Assembly (NCBI GenBank): GCA_963565915.1
Contig: OY751489.1
Coordinates: 744,001 to 808,000, forward strand
Reading direction: 5' to 3'
Length of the DNA stretch: 64,000 bases
Source: Entoloma clypeatum
Taxonomy: Eukaryota > Basidiomycota > Agaricomycetes > Agaricales > Entolomataceae
Shown here in pieces: positions 10,481 through 21,261 of the stretch; the stretch's first letter is position 1; each line of letters starts with the position of its first letter. Under the pieces are notes generated by a model, which worked only from the letters and a program-made list of their open reading frames with translations, searched no databases and was not told where the DNA came from. A program made the position numbers and the translations under genes.

Positions 10481-11638
10481 TCAAATGTCATCCTCCGCGT
10501 CATTCTCTATAGCAGACTTCTTCTTCTTTTTACCCAGCTCTTTAACGGCCATCCTGATCTCGGAAATTCGCACTTTGAGGTCCTTGAGTAGATTGGCGTC
10601 TTCTACGGATATTTTAAGACCATCAGCTGTTTCGGCGGGGGAGTGGTTTGGTGCGCAGAGGGAGGATGTCGAAGGTATAATGTCAAAGCGCTTGAGTTGC
10701 GGGAGCGCCTATGAAGGTGGTTTGCCATAGAACAGAGTCTTGAAATGATGTTCAAAAACCTGGACCACGATGTTGGATGCCGCGGTGATGACAGCAGTGT
10801 CAGGTACCCAACTGTGCTTCCCGTTGGCGCCACCAATTTTGGAATATATGGTGAGAACTGCCACCTTGAACATCAATATCATGAAAATGCTGGTCGAAAT
10901 CAACCTCACCTTTACAGACGACGAGATCAAGGGTATCGTGTGAGGGAAGGGCAAATCCATATCCCCCGACATTGCAATCCCCGACTCGCAGTGGACACGT
11001 CGCGCTGATACGCGCCTCCCCAAATATGTCAGGCAAATTGTATTTTTTGAACACCTTGCGACGTTTGAGTAACTGCGATAACGAGTCTGCCTTAGCCTTG
11101 ACCGATAGACACCAAGAAACTACGCACCTTTGTTGCTGCAGCTTTTGCAGTGATTGCAGCGTGTTTAGCGTTTCCTGACACTGAGACAGTCGGTCTCAGC
11201 AGTCTCTACTTCCCCTGTCATCACCTTTCGCCAGCGCGCTGATCATTCTAAACCAGTCCCAATGCCTTGGTCACCTTGTTTCTTGATTATTTCTGTGAAT
11301 CGACGGAGTAGCTGTTGGCGTTCTGTTGACTCAGCACTGCAGCCCCCCGTGGCCTCCCCAGGACTAAGGAGGATTGACAAATCAATGATATTAGCAGTCG
11401 TACAGCGTGAGTGATTCTTGACTCCAGTCGCAGCCTGTTTCGTTTGATGCGCGTATCGTAGATTCACGAGTTCATCCAGGTTGAGAGCTGAAGGATCCTC
11501 GATGTCGAACGTGTTGCTGGTGAGTAGGCCGCTGCAAAGCACGGCAATTTCCGAGTTCGGCTGTGATGGAGATCTGTGATTTTTCCAGACGAGAACCTGC
11601 TGCTCTGAAAAAATACATATAAAACATCGTTCATCCAT
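10481..11638 (-). pseudogene. D2, unrecognised minus-strand gene fragments
   Basis: Several coding-like stretches follow each other on the minus strand: 11638-11243 (131 codons), 11054-about 10920 (YNLPDIFGEARISATCPLRVG ... LVVC, then a GTGAGG donor), and about 10900-10481, where the frame reads GANGKHSWVPDTAVITAASN to a Lys-rich C-terminus (VKELGKKKKKSAIENDAEDD) and TGA at 10481-10483. One in-frame TAG near 10711 (SQALPQLKRF context, probably from CAG) interrupts the last part. I do not recognise the family. Its position downstream of D1 on the same strand suggests either a decayed neighbour or a duplicate of that gene type. Confidence 0.35.
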
Positions 11639-12808
11639 GTCTAGGGGATGGTTTAGGAGCCTGCAAAAAGAACAGATATCTTGCCTAAAATATGTGGATG
11701 GATGGGGTCAAGTAAACAGGTGGTGGGATTTTCCTGATTGGGTTTTCAGGGTTGTTTTCAGGGGATTTTCAGTTGGTTCACTTACAGCTAACTAAGTATT
11801 GATAGACCCAATTTCACTTTTTTACTGCTCAGGATTTGTGTTTACTTGTGGAGCTGGGACAAATAACATACATCAGCAAAAAGTCAATTTTCTTAATCCA
11901 CACTTGAGCTACTTGAAAATTGTCTTGGAACTTTCTTGGAACTGATGTGGCTCTCTAAGTGTCTTTCAAGACAAGCTATTCTCAAGACGAGCCAAGAAAG
12001 GTCTCCGTCTTGAGGTCTACTTGAAGTGCTTGAAGTTTTGCCCCAAGTCAGCCAAGAGCTCTCAAGGCCCTTACAAGAAAATGTCCAACACTCTATCAAA
12101 ATTTCTGGCAAGGTTTTCAGTACTCAAGATATTTCCAAACCAACCCAAGGCAAGCAATACCTGTCAAGAAAATCATTTAAGCACAACCAAAACAACTCTA
12201 GGAAGTTCTCAGAATGCTGAGATGACATCAAGGAGATCAAGATAACTCATCAAGACAACGAAGACAAATGAAAACATCTTCAAGCAATAATCAAGCCTTC
12301 CAAGATGCTTGAGATATCTTCAAGCCACTATCTGGTTTTCAAGTCGTGATCAAAAGCATCCTCAAGATCATATCAAGTAGGGCCTGGCAGAATCCAATAA
12401 AATAATTGAAATTATCAAGCTGATATACTAGTAGCTTCTAATCTATCCATTGGGGTGGGGGGGGGGGATACAGAAATTATGGTTGAGGATGTAGAATGAT
12501 AGCCTATAGGTTATCAAGTTGAATTGGGAATCAAATAGTATGGCCAAAGTGTAAATGACGGAGTGGGGAGTGAGAAAGAGACTAAGCAGGCATCAAATAT
12601 GTGAAGGAAAAACCAAGAAAATGTTTATAAAAAAAACCCTACAAAGTTCGGCAACAGCCCAACAACACTGACATCAACAGCGAAGGTGGCAGTGGTGATG
12701 AAGGCAGCGATTACGATGAAGGCAGTGGTGGTGACAAAGATGGTGGAGACGACAGGCGATGGAGGCTGTGATGATGACAAGAAAAACGACGATAGACAAT
12801 AGAGTCTA
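11639..12808. other. non-coding stretch rich in CTTGA/TCAAG words, G-run and simple repeats
   Basis: From about 11900 to 12060 the plus strand is dense in CTTGA; from about 12050 to 12380 it is dense in TCAAG, the reverse complement, so the two halves could fold on each other. A run of eleven Gs preceded by GGGGT lies near 12453. 12670-12770 is a GGTGRTGA-like degenerate simple repeat. No convincing gene was found. Confidence 0.5.
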
Positions 12809-15259
12809 TCATTCAGAACTCGTACCGTCTACAAGCAGAGCGCGCTTGTCATCCTCGTCAGCTTCCAAAGGGTTATTGTCCTCGGTCTTACAAGTCATCT
12901 TCTCATATTTCTTTGCCTCATTGACAATAGCCTTGAGCTTTGAGGGCGTTGTAATGTTGCTCTTTGCTGCTTTCGACCACGCATGTGTCACCAAACCCCA
13001 TGAGGTTTCGTTAAAGTTGAGGGCCCTCGCTGACGCTGTTCCCATTCGAGGGTTAATGGTCACCTTGGGCGTGATAGGCTTCTTTGTTGTAGACTCGATT
13101 GTAATATTTCCATCCGCAATGAGGGTAAGCACGCGCTCAACCTGTTCAATAGGTAAAGCTTCCTATCACAATAAAAACTCAAAAGACTTACCACAGCAGC
13201 AGCCAGTCCCGAGGTAGTGGTTCTTCGTCAATGGGAATGAGTCCTGGTATGTCACGATGCGCATGCTGGGTGAGATTGAAATGGTTCGCAAAGGCTTGAA
13301 GGACGAAGGGCCCTTGGAAGATTCCACAAAATTTCTGTGGAGAACTGGTGCGCGCTGATACCGCTGATTTGCTAGATGACTGGGTTCGTTGGGAGCGGCC
13401 GGCAAGGGAAGGGGTTGAAGTGCAGCGTTTGGTGGCCTTCTTGCTTCGCTTGCTTCCTGAGTGGACACCATTTGCCCAGGTCTTGATGGCTTCATCGTCC
13501 CCATCGTTGCCTTCATTCTTGTCATCGTGGGCTTTGCATTTCTGTGCTCAATAGGTCTCACTGAGAGTGTAGTAATAGAGGGTGATGCGGTCAAGTGTCA
13601 GCATGTCGAAACGAGTGTTGTGGGGGGTTCAGACCTTGTTGATTCCTTCCCACCCCGGGGTCTGCCGTGATCATCGCCAGACGTGCCGATGTCATCCAGA
13701 TCCATCTTATCGCCATCGTCCAAATGGGGCTGGAAAGGTCGTGGTAAGTGAACAACAGTAATTGAGTCCGCATTCACCTTGGGTTTTCCCTTTTCCTTTG
13801 CTGCCGGTGGTGCGCCATCTTCCTTGGCTTTACCCTTCTTCGTTGCTGGCAACTCTGGGATATCGGAGTCTTCTTCGATGTCGTCCATCTCGTCGTCGTC
13901 TTCCAAATGGGGCTGGAAAGGTTGTGGTAAGTGGACAACAGTCATTGAATCTGCATTCACCTTGGGTTTTCCCTTTTCCTTTGCTGCCGGCGGTGCGCCA
14001 TCTTCCTTGGCTTTACTCTTCTTCATTGCTGGCAACTCCAGGATCATAACACCCGCTTCGTCAGCCTCAATCTCATCGGTTTCGTCCTGTATCCGACGTT
14101 GCTTTCTTGGCTGGCCTTTTAGTTTTGGTGTGGTGAAATCAATATTGACAATCATTTCCTTGTCCGCTAAGTCCTTGTCTGACTGGTAGTATTTTTGGTT
14201 AATGTGATTAATTTGAAAAGCCTTAATATACTTACACCTGACTCCGATTCCTGGGGTCTCTTCAGATCCAGTTTCTTGTGCATCGTTAATGGCCTTGGCT
14301 TCGATCATGTCGCGTTGACTTGGGTATTACTCTTTTTGACTGGGGGCGTGGGTACATCTCTGTTATCGTCGTTGTCTGGCTACTGAAGATGTGAGTATAT
14401 ATAGAAATCCCACTTTTAATCACCACTCACCCAGGCCAGCAATTTCTGCTTCGATGCCAACTGGTTGGTAGTGGCACCTTTCGATGCCAGCACAACTGAA
14501 CCCTTCTTTTGTCGCTGCGTTGGGGCCTTTTTTGGGGTTGGTTCGTTGTCGTCAATGCTTTCTTCAAGCGACTATTGATTTCGTTCGATTAATTCTTTCT
14601 TCTTTTGGAATGATGAAACTCACATCAATTTCTTCATGCTCCTGGACCTTCTTGACAGTCGGTGGCTTTGGGACTCCTCCCTTTGTCTGGATGGGCTTTT
14701 TCTTTGGTTGTGAGATTGTTGCAGTAAGTTCCTCTTCTGGTTCCTCCTCAACAACTTTGGCTGACTGCTCAACATTCATTAGATTAATTTGTCTCTCACA
14801 CCTCAACAAACTGATGCACACCTTTTTCAACGACCCTCCCTTCCCCTGTGCTTTCGGTTCCTCATTGTCCGAAAGGTCCACCTCTGCGATGGCTTGACGT
14901 GCGGATTTCTTCTTCGGCTGGCCCTTGCACTTTTTCGGTATTGGTGCCTCCATCTCGCTGGCGGAGGTCTTGTTCTCGCTGGCGGAGGTCTCGGCAGCAG
15001 AGTCTGGTCGCGGCATTGGGGGTTCTGCTTCAGAATCAGGAGTTGCGCTCACTGCCTCTTGAGGTCGTTCCCGCTTCCTTTTCTGTGGAGGCTGGGGACG
15101 CGGGGTTTCATCCATGGCATCACTGTCTGCCATCTCCTTCTCAAGCCTGGCCAGCCTCTTGATAGAAGTCGCTCGTGTTGCATCCTCCAAAGCGGCTTTC
15201 TGCTTGGCGCATGCCTTTCGTACTCCTCCAGCTAGTTCCTTGTCATTGAGAAGAACGGG
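12809..15259 (-). pseudogene. D1 gene body, Lys/Glu/Pro-rich protein of an Agaricomycete-type family (first exon displaced)
   Basis: Minus-strand, multi-exon. Exon 1 continues from 21096-21043 across Copia-2. Visible sequence: GGVRKACAKQKAALEDATR, a long acidic/basic low-complexity part, then two near copies of a 61-residue unit, then a C-terminal region with FQGPFVLQAFANHF, VERVLTLIADGNITIE and NFNETSWGLVTHAW, ending TGA at 12809. Short introns with GTGAGT/GTAAGT donors are seen near 14818-14760, 14626-14578, 14426-14380 and 14235-14190. The C-terminal pattern resembles large nuclear-looking protein families that I recall as common in mushroom genomes, function unknown. A TGA near 13605 and a TGA near 13551 suggest decay or unseen introns. 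It is inactivated by Copia-2. Confidence 0.6.
13721..14040 (-). repeat. two tandem 183-nt units in the D1 coding sequence
   Basis: The word CAAATGGGGCTGGAAAGG recurs at 13721 and 13904, a 183-nt (61-codon) period. Each unit encodes KAKEDGAPPAAKEKGKPKVN followed by VVHLP.PFQPHL and an acidic tail. The in-frame period suggests duplication within a functional coding sequence. Confidence 0.85.
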
Positions 15260-15569
15260 TGTTGAAACTTTTCCCATCACGTAGATTAGATTAGATTAGA
15301 TTACATCACGTGACCTTTACATATCTTCATTACATACTTGTTTGGTTGGTACAAACAGTAGTACGGTATATAAGACCAGGAAACTGTCAATATCAACAAG
15401 TTGTCTCTTGACTCTTAACCAGCTCCATCGCTCTCACCAGCCTCAACCGCTCTCACTAGCCTTACCCTCTCCAACCTATGTAAGTGGTCAGAACGGTATC
15501 ATAGAGTACTTCCACTGTAGCCGGTTGCTTCAGTACACTTGCGGCTAGCGCCCAGGTGGAACTTCAACA
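15260..15569 (+). repeat. Copia-2 5' LTR
   Basis: 310 bp, TGTTGAA...TTCAACA. Four ATTAG-type pentamers (about 15283-15301), a CACGTG palindrome at 15307-15312 (a typical bHLH site) and TATATAAG at 15367-15374 outline the promoter. Confidence 0.93.
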
Positions 15570-15581
15570 GGTTATGGGCCC
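15570..15581 (+). promoter_or_regulatory. Copia-2 primer binding site
   Basis: GGTTATGGGCCC directly after the LTR, the half-tRNA-iMet type site shared by all three copia copies here. Confidence 0.85.
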
Positions 15582-15931
15582 CGGATAGCAGAGGGACCTG
15601 GGAAACGCTGGCAACAGCGAGTACCTGCCCACTCTACCCTGGTTGGCAAAGAACCGATTGAAAGATCTAGGTTCTGAGTCTTACTTCTTCACATATGAAC
15701 CTGGGAACGTCATTACGACAAGTACCTGTCATGAGATGTCCCTAAGGGGATTGACCTAGTACACTCCATGTGGAAACGTTGATCGCACCTTATACATTTC
15801 TGACATATAAAGGGTTTTCCCGTGACCGCTATTCCTAAAGGGAATATGTCATAAGGAATCATTTAATTGTTTTCTTGAATCATATTCATAACACATCACT
15901 GATTGGGAACCCTTTCTTAGATTCATCCAAA

Positions 15932-18283
15932 ATGTCTACCTCTCGCTCTGCTCTTGACATCATCACCCCCTTCGATGGTATCGACTACCAGAGCTGGGCC
16001 GAAAAGATGAAGTCTTAGCTCCTCCATCAAGGAGTCTGGCGCATCGTCTCTGGCGACATCACTCGTCCCGTGATCGCTGACTTCACCACCACGGTCTCCA
16101 CCCCTGGGGCCACTGCTGCTGCTCCCCCTGTGCTGACTACCACGATCGACCAGCCCGGCTTCCGTAAGGAAGAAAAAGCCTGGATCAGGGACGACGACAT
16201 AGCTCTCAGGGCGATACGCCTGAAGGTCTCTGAGGCGATCAGACGCCACATCAAGGACAGCACCTCGGCACTTGACGCGTGGAAATCGCTGAAAGATAAC
16301 TACTCCAAGGTATCCCCGGCTGTCATCTTCAGCGACTTCAAGACCGCCGCCACCTTCAAGCTGTCAGGACGCGACCCCGTGCCTGAAATTGAATGCCTGG
16401 GGTCTCTTTTCGCTCGGCTCGCCGATTCGAACTTTGTCGTCCCCGATCTGATGCAGGCAATGATCCTCGCCAATGCAATTCCCGACGCCTGGTCGTCACT
16501 CTCCACCGCCCTTTTCCAGGTCTACGACGCTGACGATTTCACCTACAAAGCCGTTGCCGAGAGCATCATCTCGGAATACAGGCGCAAGTATTCGGTCGGG
16601 TCTACTCGTGCGTCCAATGAGCAGGCCCGGAAAATTTCCGGGACAAAACGCAAGGGGCAGGACCCCAAATGGGAAAAGCAGCAAAAGCCGAGTACCTCGC
16701 AGAACGACGCTGACGAGCAGCCTAACTCGACCGACCATAGTACCGCTTCTGAAAAGAAGAAGGGAAAAGGACGCTGGCGCAATCAGAAGAAAAGCGCCAA
16801 CACTGCGGACAACGCGTCCGAACATGTGGAGGAAACAGTTGAGTTTGTTGCTCCCGCCATCCACTTCCCCCCTCTTCCGACACCGTCCTTCACAACCGTC
16901 ACTGGGCGCGGAAAAACAATGAGTACCGCCCAGCCAGACTCTCAAAGAATGCAGTCGCTCCTTCAGCGAATGAACCCCCCTCCGTCACAGTACACTGGGC
17001 TTCCTTCTGGAAAACCATCTGTGTGGAAAAAGAACGACCATGTCCGCAAACTCGCGCGCGGCATTGGTGCTCGCCCCTAAGGATCGAATCTTCGTATCCT
17101 AGATACCATCATTCCTGACATCGACGAAAGGCCGGCTAAACAGCGTCGCGTAGCCCCGTCAATAGAAGAATCGCTGAAGATGATGGACATAGACCATCAA
17201 AGCGAGTGGATGGGGCCGGAACAATTCGAAGATGGGCTGATCGAACTTGATGGTTCGTCACATCCTTCTCTCAAACTCGACCAAATGGGAAACGCTAATA
17301 ATCACGCACAGACATTTGAATACATATTAGCTAGTACCAATGCAGATAGTATAGATCTCTTTAGTGATGATCTGTACAAAAAATATATCAAACATTCCGC
17401 GTCCTGCACACACTGCAAAGAGAGAGAACGCGCTCAGTGGATCTTAGATTCCGGCGCATCATTACACTTTACCCATGAGTTCAAAGACTTCGCGTATTAC
17501 AGGCCTCTCAAGGCTAAGCGATTTGTCCAAACAGCTGCAAAGGGAAAGAAACTGGAAATTCTCGGAGTTGGGGCCGTTCCAGTACGGCATACCCTAAATG
17601 GGGAAACTAAAACCCATCTCCTACGACCGGTATTTTATATTCTGGATATGGACACACGTCTACTGTCCCTAGGCATCTTCCTTAACCATGGTTACAAAGT
17701 TGATGGAATGCGTGGAGAAATTAATATCTCTAAAGGGCTGAACAAAATACAGTTTTCGCCTCATTTCATCGGACAAACCATTTACTGGTTAGACACTGAA
17801 ATACGCTATGACCAAATCCACGCGATCTCTAGCGAAATCACTGTTGAAACCTGGCATAAACGTCTTGGCCACCCAAATGACCAGGCGCTCAATAAAATTC
17901 CCACTAGTACCAAAGGAGTACCCAGAACGTTAGTACGTGAGAAATCACAGGAAAGCTGCACGGGGTGCCTCAAAGGGAAAATGCCGAATCAGTCATACCC
18001 CAATTCAATGACGAGGGCTGTCAAACCCTTCGACCTGATTCATTCAGACCTGAAACAGATATCCACGGCATCGTACCACAAGTACAAATACTTCCTCACG
18101 TTTCTGGACGATTTTTCATCTCATGTCTGGGTCGTCTTGCTTAGGAAAAAGTCTGGTGCCATCACGGCACTAAGACAGTTTCGATCCAGAACCAATTTGC
18201 CGCTACTCCTAAGAAGTGGCGAGTTGATGGAGGTGGAGAATTTGACGAATACAAAGATGTACTTGCCGATCATGGAATTCTGA
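15932..18283 (+). pseudogene. Copia-2 gag, protease and start of integrase
   Basis: One frame from ATG 15932 through gag, protease (WILDSGASLHFT) and the GAG-pre-integrase zinc site (WHKRLGHP ... CTGC) into the first integrase Asp (DLIHSDL). Two in-frame stops break gag: TAG 16016-16018, where Copia-1 has Tyr, and TAA 17078-17080, where Copia-1 has Ser. It retains the 35 gag residues missing from Copia-1 (YDADDFTYKAVAESIISEYR and onward). A 7-nt deletion near 18180 (CAGTTTCGATCC for the longer Copia-1 sequence) shifts the frame inside the integrase core. The copy cannot make its own proteins. Confidence 0.88.
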
Positions 18284-18366
18284 TCGACGTCACGCTCCCA
18301 TATCAGCACCAGCAGAATGGTAGAGCAGAAAGGATCAATCGAACACTATGGGAAAAATCTCAGGCA

Positions 18367-20652
18367 TTGCGCTTCGATGCATGCTTACCGCCGATGTGGT
18401 GGGAATTCTGTTTGGAACATGCAGCATTTCTATACAACAGAACCCCCATGCGGCGTCTTGAATGGAAAACCCCTTACTTCAGGGTGACCAATGAGATCCC
18501 CGACATGTCCAGCGTCAGAGTATTTGGATGTCAAGCATATGTATATATCCCAAAGGAGAAACGTAGGAACTCCCTGGAATCAAGATCCCGATTGATGATT
18601 TATCTCGGATCGAAACCAGGGGTCAAAGGATACCGCTTCATGGATCCTGAGACCAACACGATTTTCATGGGAGGGAAAGCTATCTTTGATGAAAGCAAGT
18701 ACCCTAGATGCCATATCGACCCGTTGCCAGAAAACCACCCAGAAATGGAAAACCCAGAGCCGGCTGATGAGTTTGAGGATCTCATTCCCGGCAGCAATGA
18801 CGACGACAGTCACAACGAAACACCTCATGACCCACTTCCCATTGAACAGGATCAACCTGAATCAGACAACGAATTGCCTGCCAGTGAGCCTGGTGACGAA
18901 CCGCGAGTACCCACTCCGGAACCCGAGCAAGTACCAGATCGACCGATCAGGGAACGGCGAGTTCGGAAGATGCCAGGAAGCATCTATGGGGAAGACACTC
19001 CAGCGTCTGATCTTGAAAAATTAGATCGAAGACGGAAATTGGGCGGTCAAACGGCATGGATGAATGACCTCCTGATGGAGGCGATATCAGTCCAAGTTGG
19101 CATTGTCGACATGTCCCATAAAGACATATACCCTCTTCCAAATAAAGAAGACTGGTATGCGGCTGAACGTAAAGAGCTAGACATGCTCAAACGCCGTGGA
19201 GTGATCACAGAGCTAGTACCCCTGCCTGCAGGAAGGAAAGCTCTAAGGAACAAATGGGTTTACAACGAAAAATCCGACGGCCGCCTGAAAGCACGTCTCG
19301 TCGCAAAAGGCTTTTCACAGGTAGAAGGGATCGACTTTGATCAGATCTTCTCACCAGTCGTAAGATATGAAACTGTCCGACTAATACTGGCATTGACAGC
19401 CCTTGAAGGGTGGTTCATGACACTTTTGGACGTCTCATCAGCCTTCCTCTATGGAACGCTCCGTGAAGTCATTTACATGCGACAGCCTGAGGGCTACATA
19501 GTAAAAGGGAAAGAACACCTCGTGTACCAACTATTCAAAGCCCTATATGGACTTAAGCAGGCCGCATTAGCCTGGTGGAGGGAACTTGATTCCTCCATGA
19601 AAAAGCTCGGCTTTGTCCGGCTTCACTCTGATGCGGGAGTGTTCATTCACAAAAGTACCAGCGGGGAAATTGTAATCGCCGTCATCTATGTCGACGACTC
19701 TGCTTTTCTCGGCACAAACCGGGAATATACGCTAGAGAAGAAAAAGGCCTTCATGACCACATGGGAATGTAGGGACCTAGGGCACCTTGTGCCTGATGGG
19801 GAACCGAAAGAATTTCTCTCTATCCAAATAAGGCAACGTGGGAAACGTATCTTCATCGATCAAGTACCTTACCTTGAGAAAATACTCGAACGAATGGGGA
19901 TGAGCGAATCTAACGCCACCCATACCCCACTTCCTACGGGCTACAAACCCATGATGTCCGAAGATGAACCCAATGCAGAACTCCGATCAAAGTACCAATC
20001 CGTCATCGGATCACTTCTATATCTGATGATTGGAACAAGGCCAGACATCTGTTTTGCCGTGATCAAAATGTCGCAGTTTTCCGCAAATCCCACCAAACGC
20101 CATTTAGAAGTGGCTAGGGATATTTGCAGGTATCTGAAAGCGACAAAAAATTACGCAATCATGTATGATGGTGACTCAGGGAAAGGAATCTATGCATTCA
20201 CAGACTCCGACTGGGCGTCAGATGAAAACACGAGGAGGTCTACCACTGGCTTCTTCATATCACTGGCGTCTGGAGCAGTGACATGGGTATCATCGGCGCA
20301 AAAGACCATCGCCCTCTCTTCCACAGAAGCAGAGTATATGGCGTTATCAGATTGCAGTCGCGCAGCAACATGGCTGAGAAGCATGCTTGCCGAACTTGGA
20401 ATGCAGATCGGATCAGTACCGATCTACGGAGACAACAACGGTTCCGTCTTTATCGCATCCAACCCTGTAACCGAGAAATGATCCAAGCACATTGACGTGC
20501 GATTCCACTTCGTCAGAGAAAAAGTCTCCGAAGGAATAATTACGGTCGAATTCATTGAAGGAGTGAACAACCCTGCAGACCTCTTAACTGAGAATCTGGG
20601 AAAAATCCTCTTTTCCAAGTTTATCCCGTACTTCGGATTGATAAAAAACTAG
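18367..20652 (+). pseudogene. Copia-2 integrase end, reverse transcriptase, RNase H
   Basis: Frame after the integrase deletion. Contains the integrase tail, the Pro/Glu-rich linker, RT (KARLVAKGFSQ, SAFLYGTL, YGLKQA, VIYVDDSAF) and RNase H (FTDSDWASD, STEAEYMAL, DNNGS). TGA 20479-20481 replaces the CGA Arg codon of Copia-1 (EKRSKHID), 57 codons before the natural stop at 20650-20652. RT and RNase H catalytic residues are kept. Nearly identical in protein sequence to Copia-1. Confidence 0.9.
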
Positions 20653-20727
20653 GCAAAACAAAGTACCTATATATATATGTGGGAAAAAGTAAGATGTATT
20701 TAGAAATATGTACTAAATATGGGGGGA

Positions 20728-21037
20728 TGTTGAAACTTTTCCCATCACGTAGATTAGATTAGATTAGATTACATCACGTGACCTTTACATATCTTCATTA
20801 CATACTTGTTTGGTTGGTACAAACAGTAGTACGGTATATAAGACCAGGAAACTGTCAATATCAACAAGTTGTCTCTTGACTCTTAACCAGCTCCATCGCT
20901 CTCACCAGCCTCAACCGCTCTCACTAGCCTTACCCCCTCCAAACCATGTAAGTGACCATAGCGGTATCGTAGAGTACTTCCACTGTAGCTATGTTGCTCA
21001 GTACACCTGTGGCTAGCACCCAGGTGGAACTTCAACA
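20728..21037 (+). repeat. Copia-2 3' LTR
   Basis: 310 bp; outer duplication ACGGG at 21038-21042. The first ~210 bp match the 5' LTR, while the last ~90 bp (20935-21026) differ at about a dozen positions. Confidence 0.93.
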
Positions 21038-21096
21038 ACGGGAAGCCCAGGATAGGCGTTGCCATTCGTCGCACGCGTGGTCATTCGAGGAGGCAT
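21038..21096 (-). pseudogene. D1 first exon, displaced start
   Basis: ATG at 21096-21094 on the minus strand opens a frame (MPPRMTTRATNGNAYPGLP) that runs into the left end of the ACGGG duplication. Skipping Copia-2 and one ACGGG continues it directly into VLLNDKELAGG at 15254. Without that join the downstream part would borrow a false start (MMGKVST) from the LTR. Confidence 0.75.
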
Positions 21097-21261
21097 GATA
21101 CTCGGAGTGGGAAGAGTGAAGAGGTGTTGAAGTGGTGAGACATGTCAAGACACGACACGAATTTCGTAACGTGTGAAATACGCGATGCAAGAGTTATTCG
21201 GACTTAGGCATTTCACACTTTGCCACACTCTCAGCTTACATCACCACCTTGCACTTTAAAC
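21097..21261. promoter_or_regulatory. divergent promoter region between D1 and the Plavaka gene
   Basis: Only 165 bp separate the D1 start (minus, 21096) from the Plavaka start (plus, 21262), so both probably share a bidirectional promoter. No clear TATA box is visible. Confidence 0.5.

Larger units (their letters stand above)
15260..21037 (+). mobile_element. Copia-2, complete Ty1/copia LTR retrotransposon
   Basis: Plus-strand, 5778 bp, same family as Copia-1. Two 310-bp LTRs, a 5-bp target duplication ACGGG (15255-15259 and 21038-21042), the half-tRNA primer site (15570-15581), and a polypurine tract (20721-20726) just before the 3' LTR. It landed in exon 1 of D1: removing the element and one ACGGG rejoins D1 in frame. 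Internal frames are broken by two stops in gag, a 7-nt deletion in integrase and a TGA near the end of RNase H. The LTRs agree over about 210 bp and then differ at about a dozen sites in the last ~90 bp. Confidence 0.95.

Noticed and set aside
12447..12470. G-quadruplex regulatory element at the poly-G run
   Set aside because: A single uninterrupted G run of this kind is common in low-complexity DNA, with no gene promoter beside it.
15235..15280. ATG in the Copia-2 LTR as the start of D1 (MMGKVST...)
   Set aside because: These codons come from the LTR end; the true exon lies at 21096-21043 and joins in frame when the element is removed.
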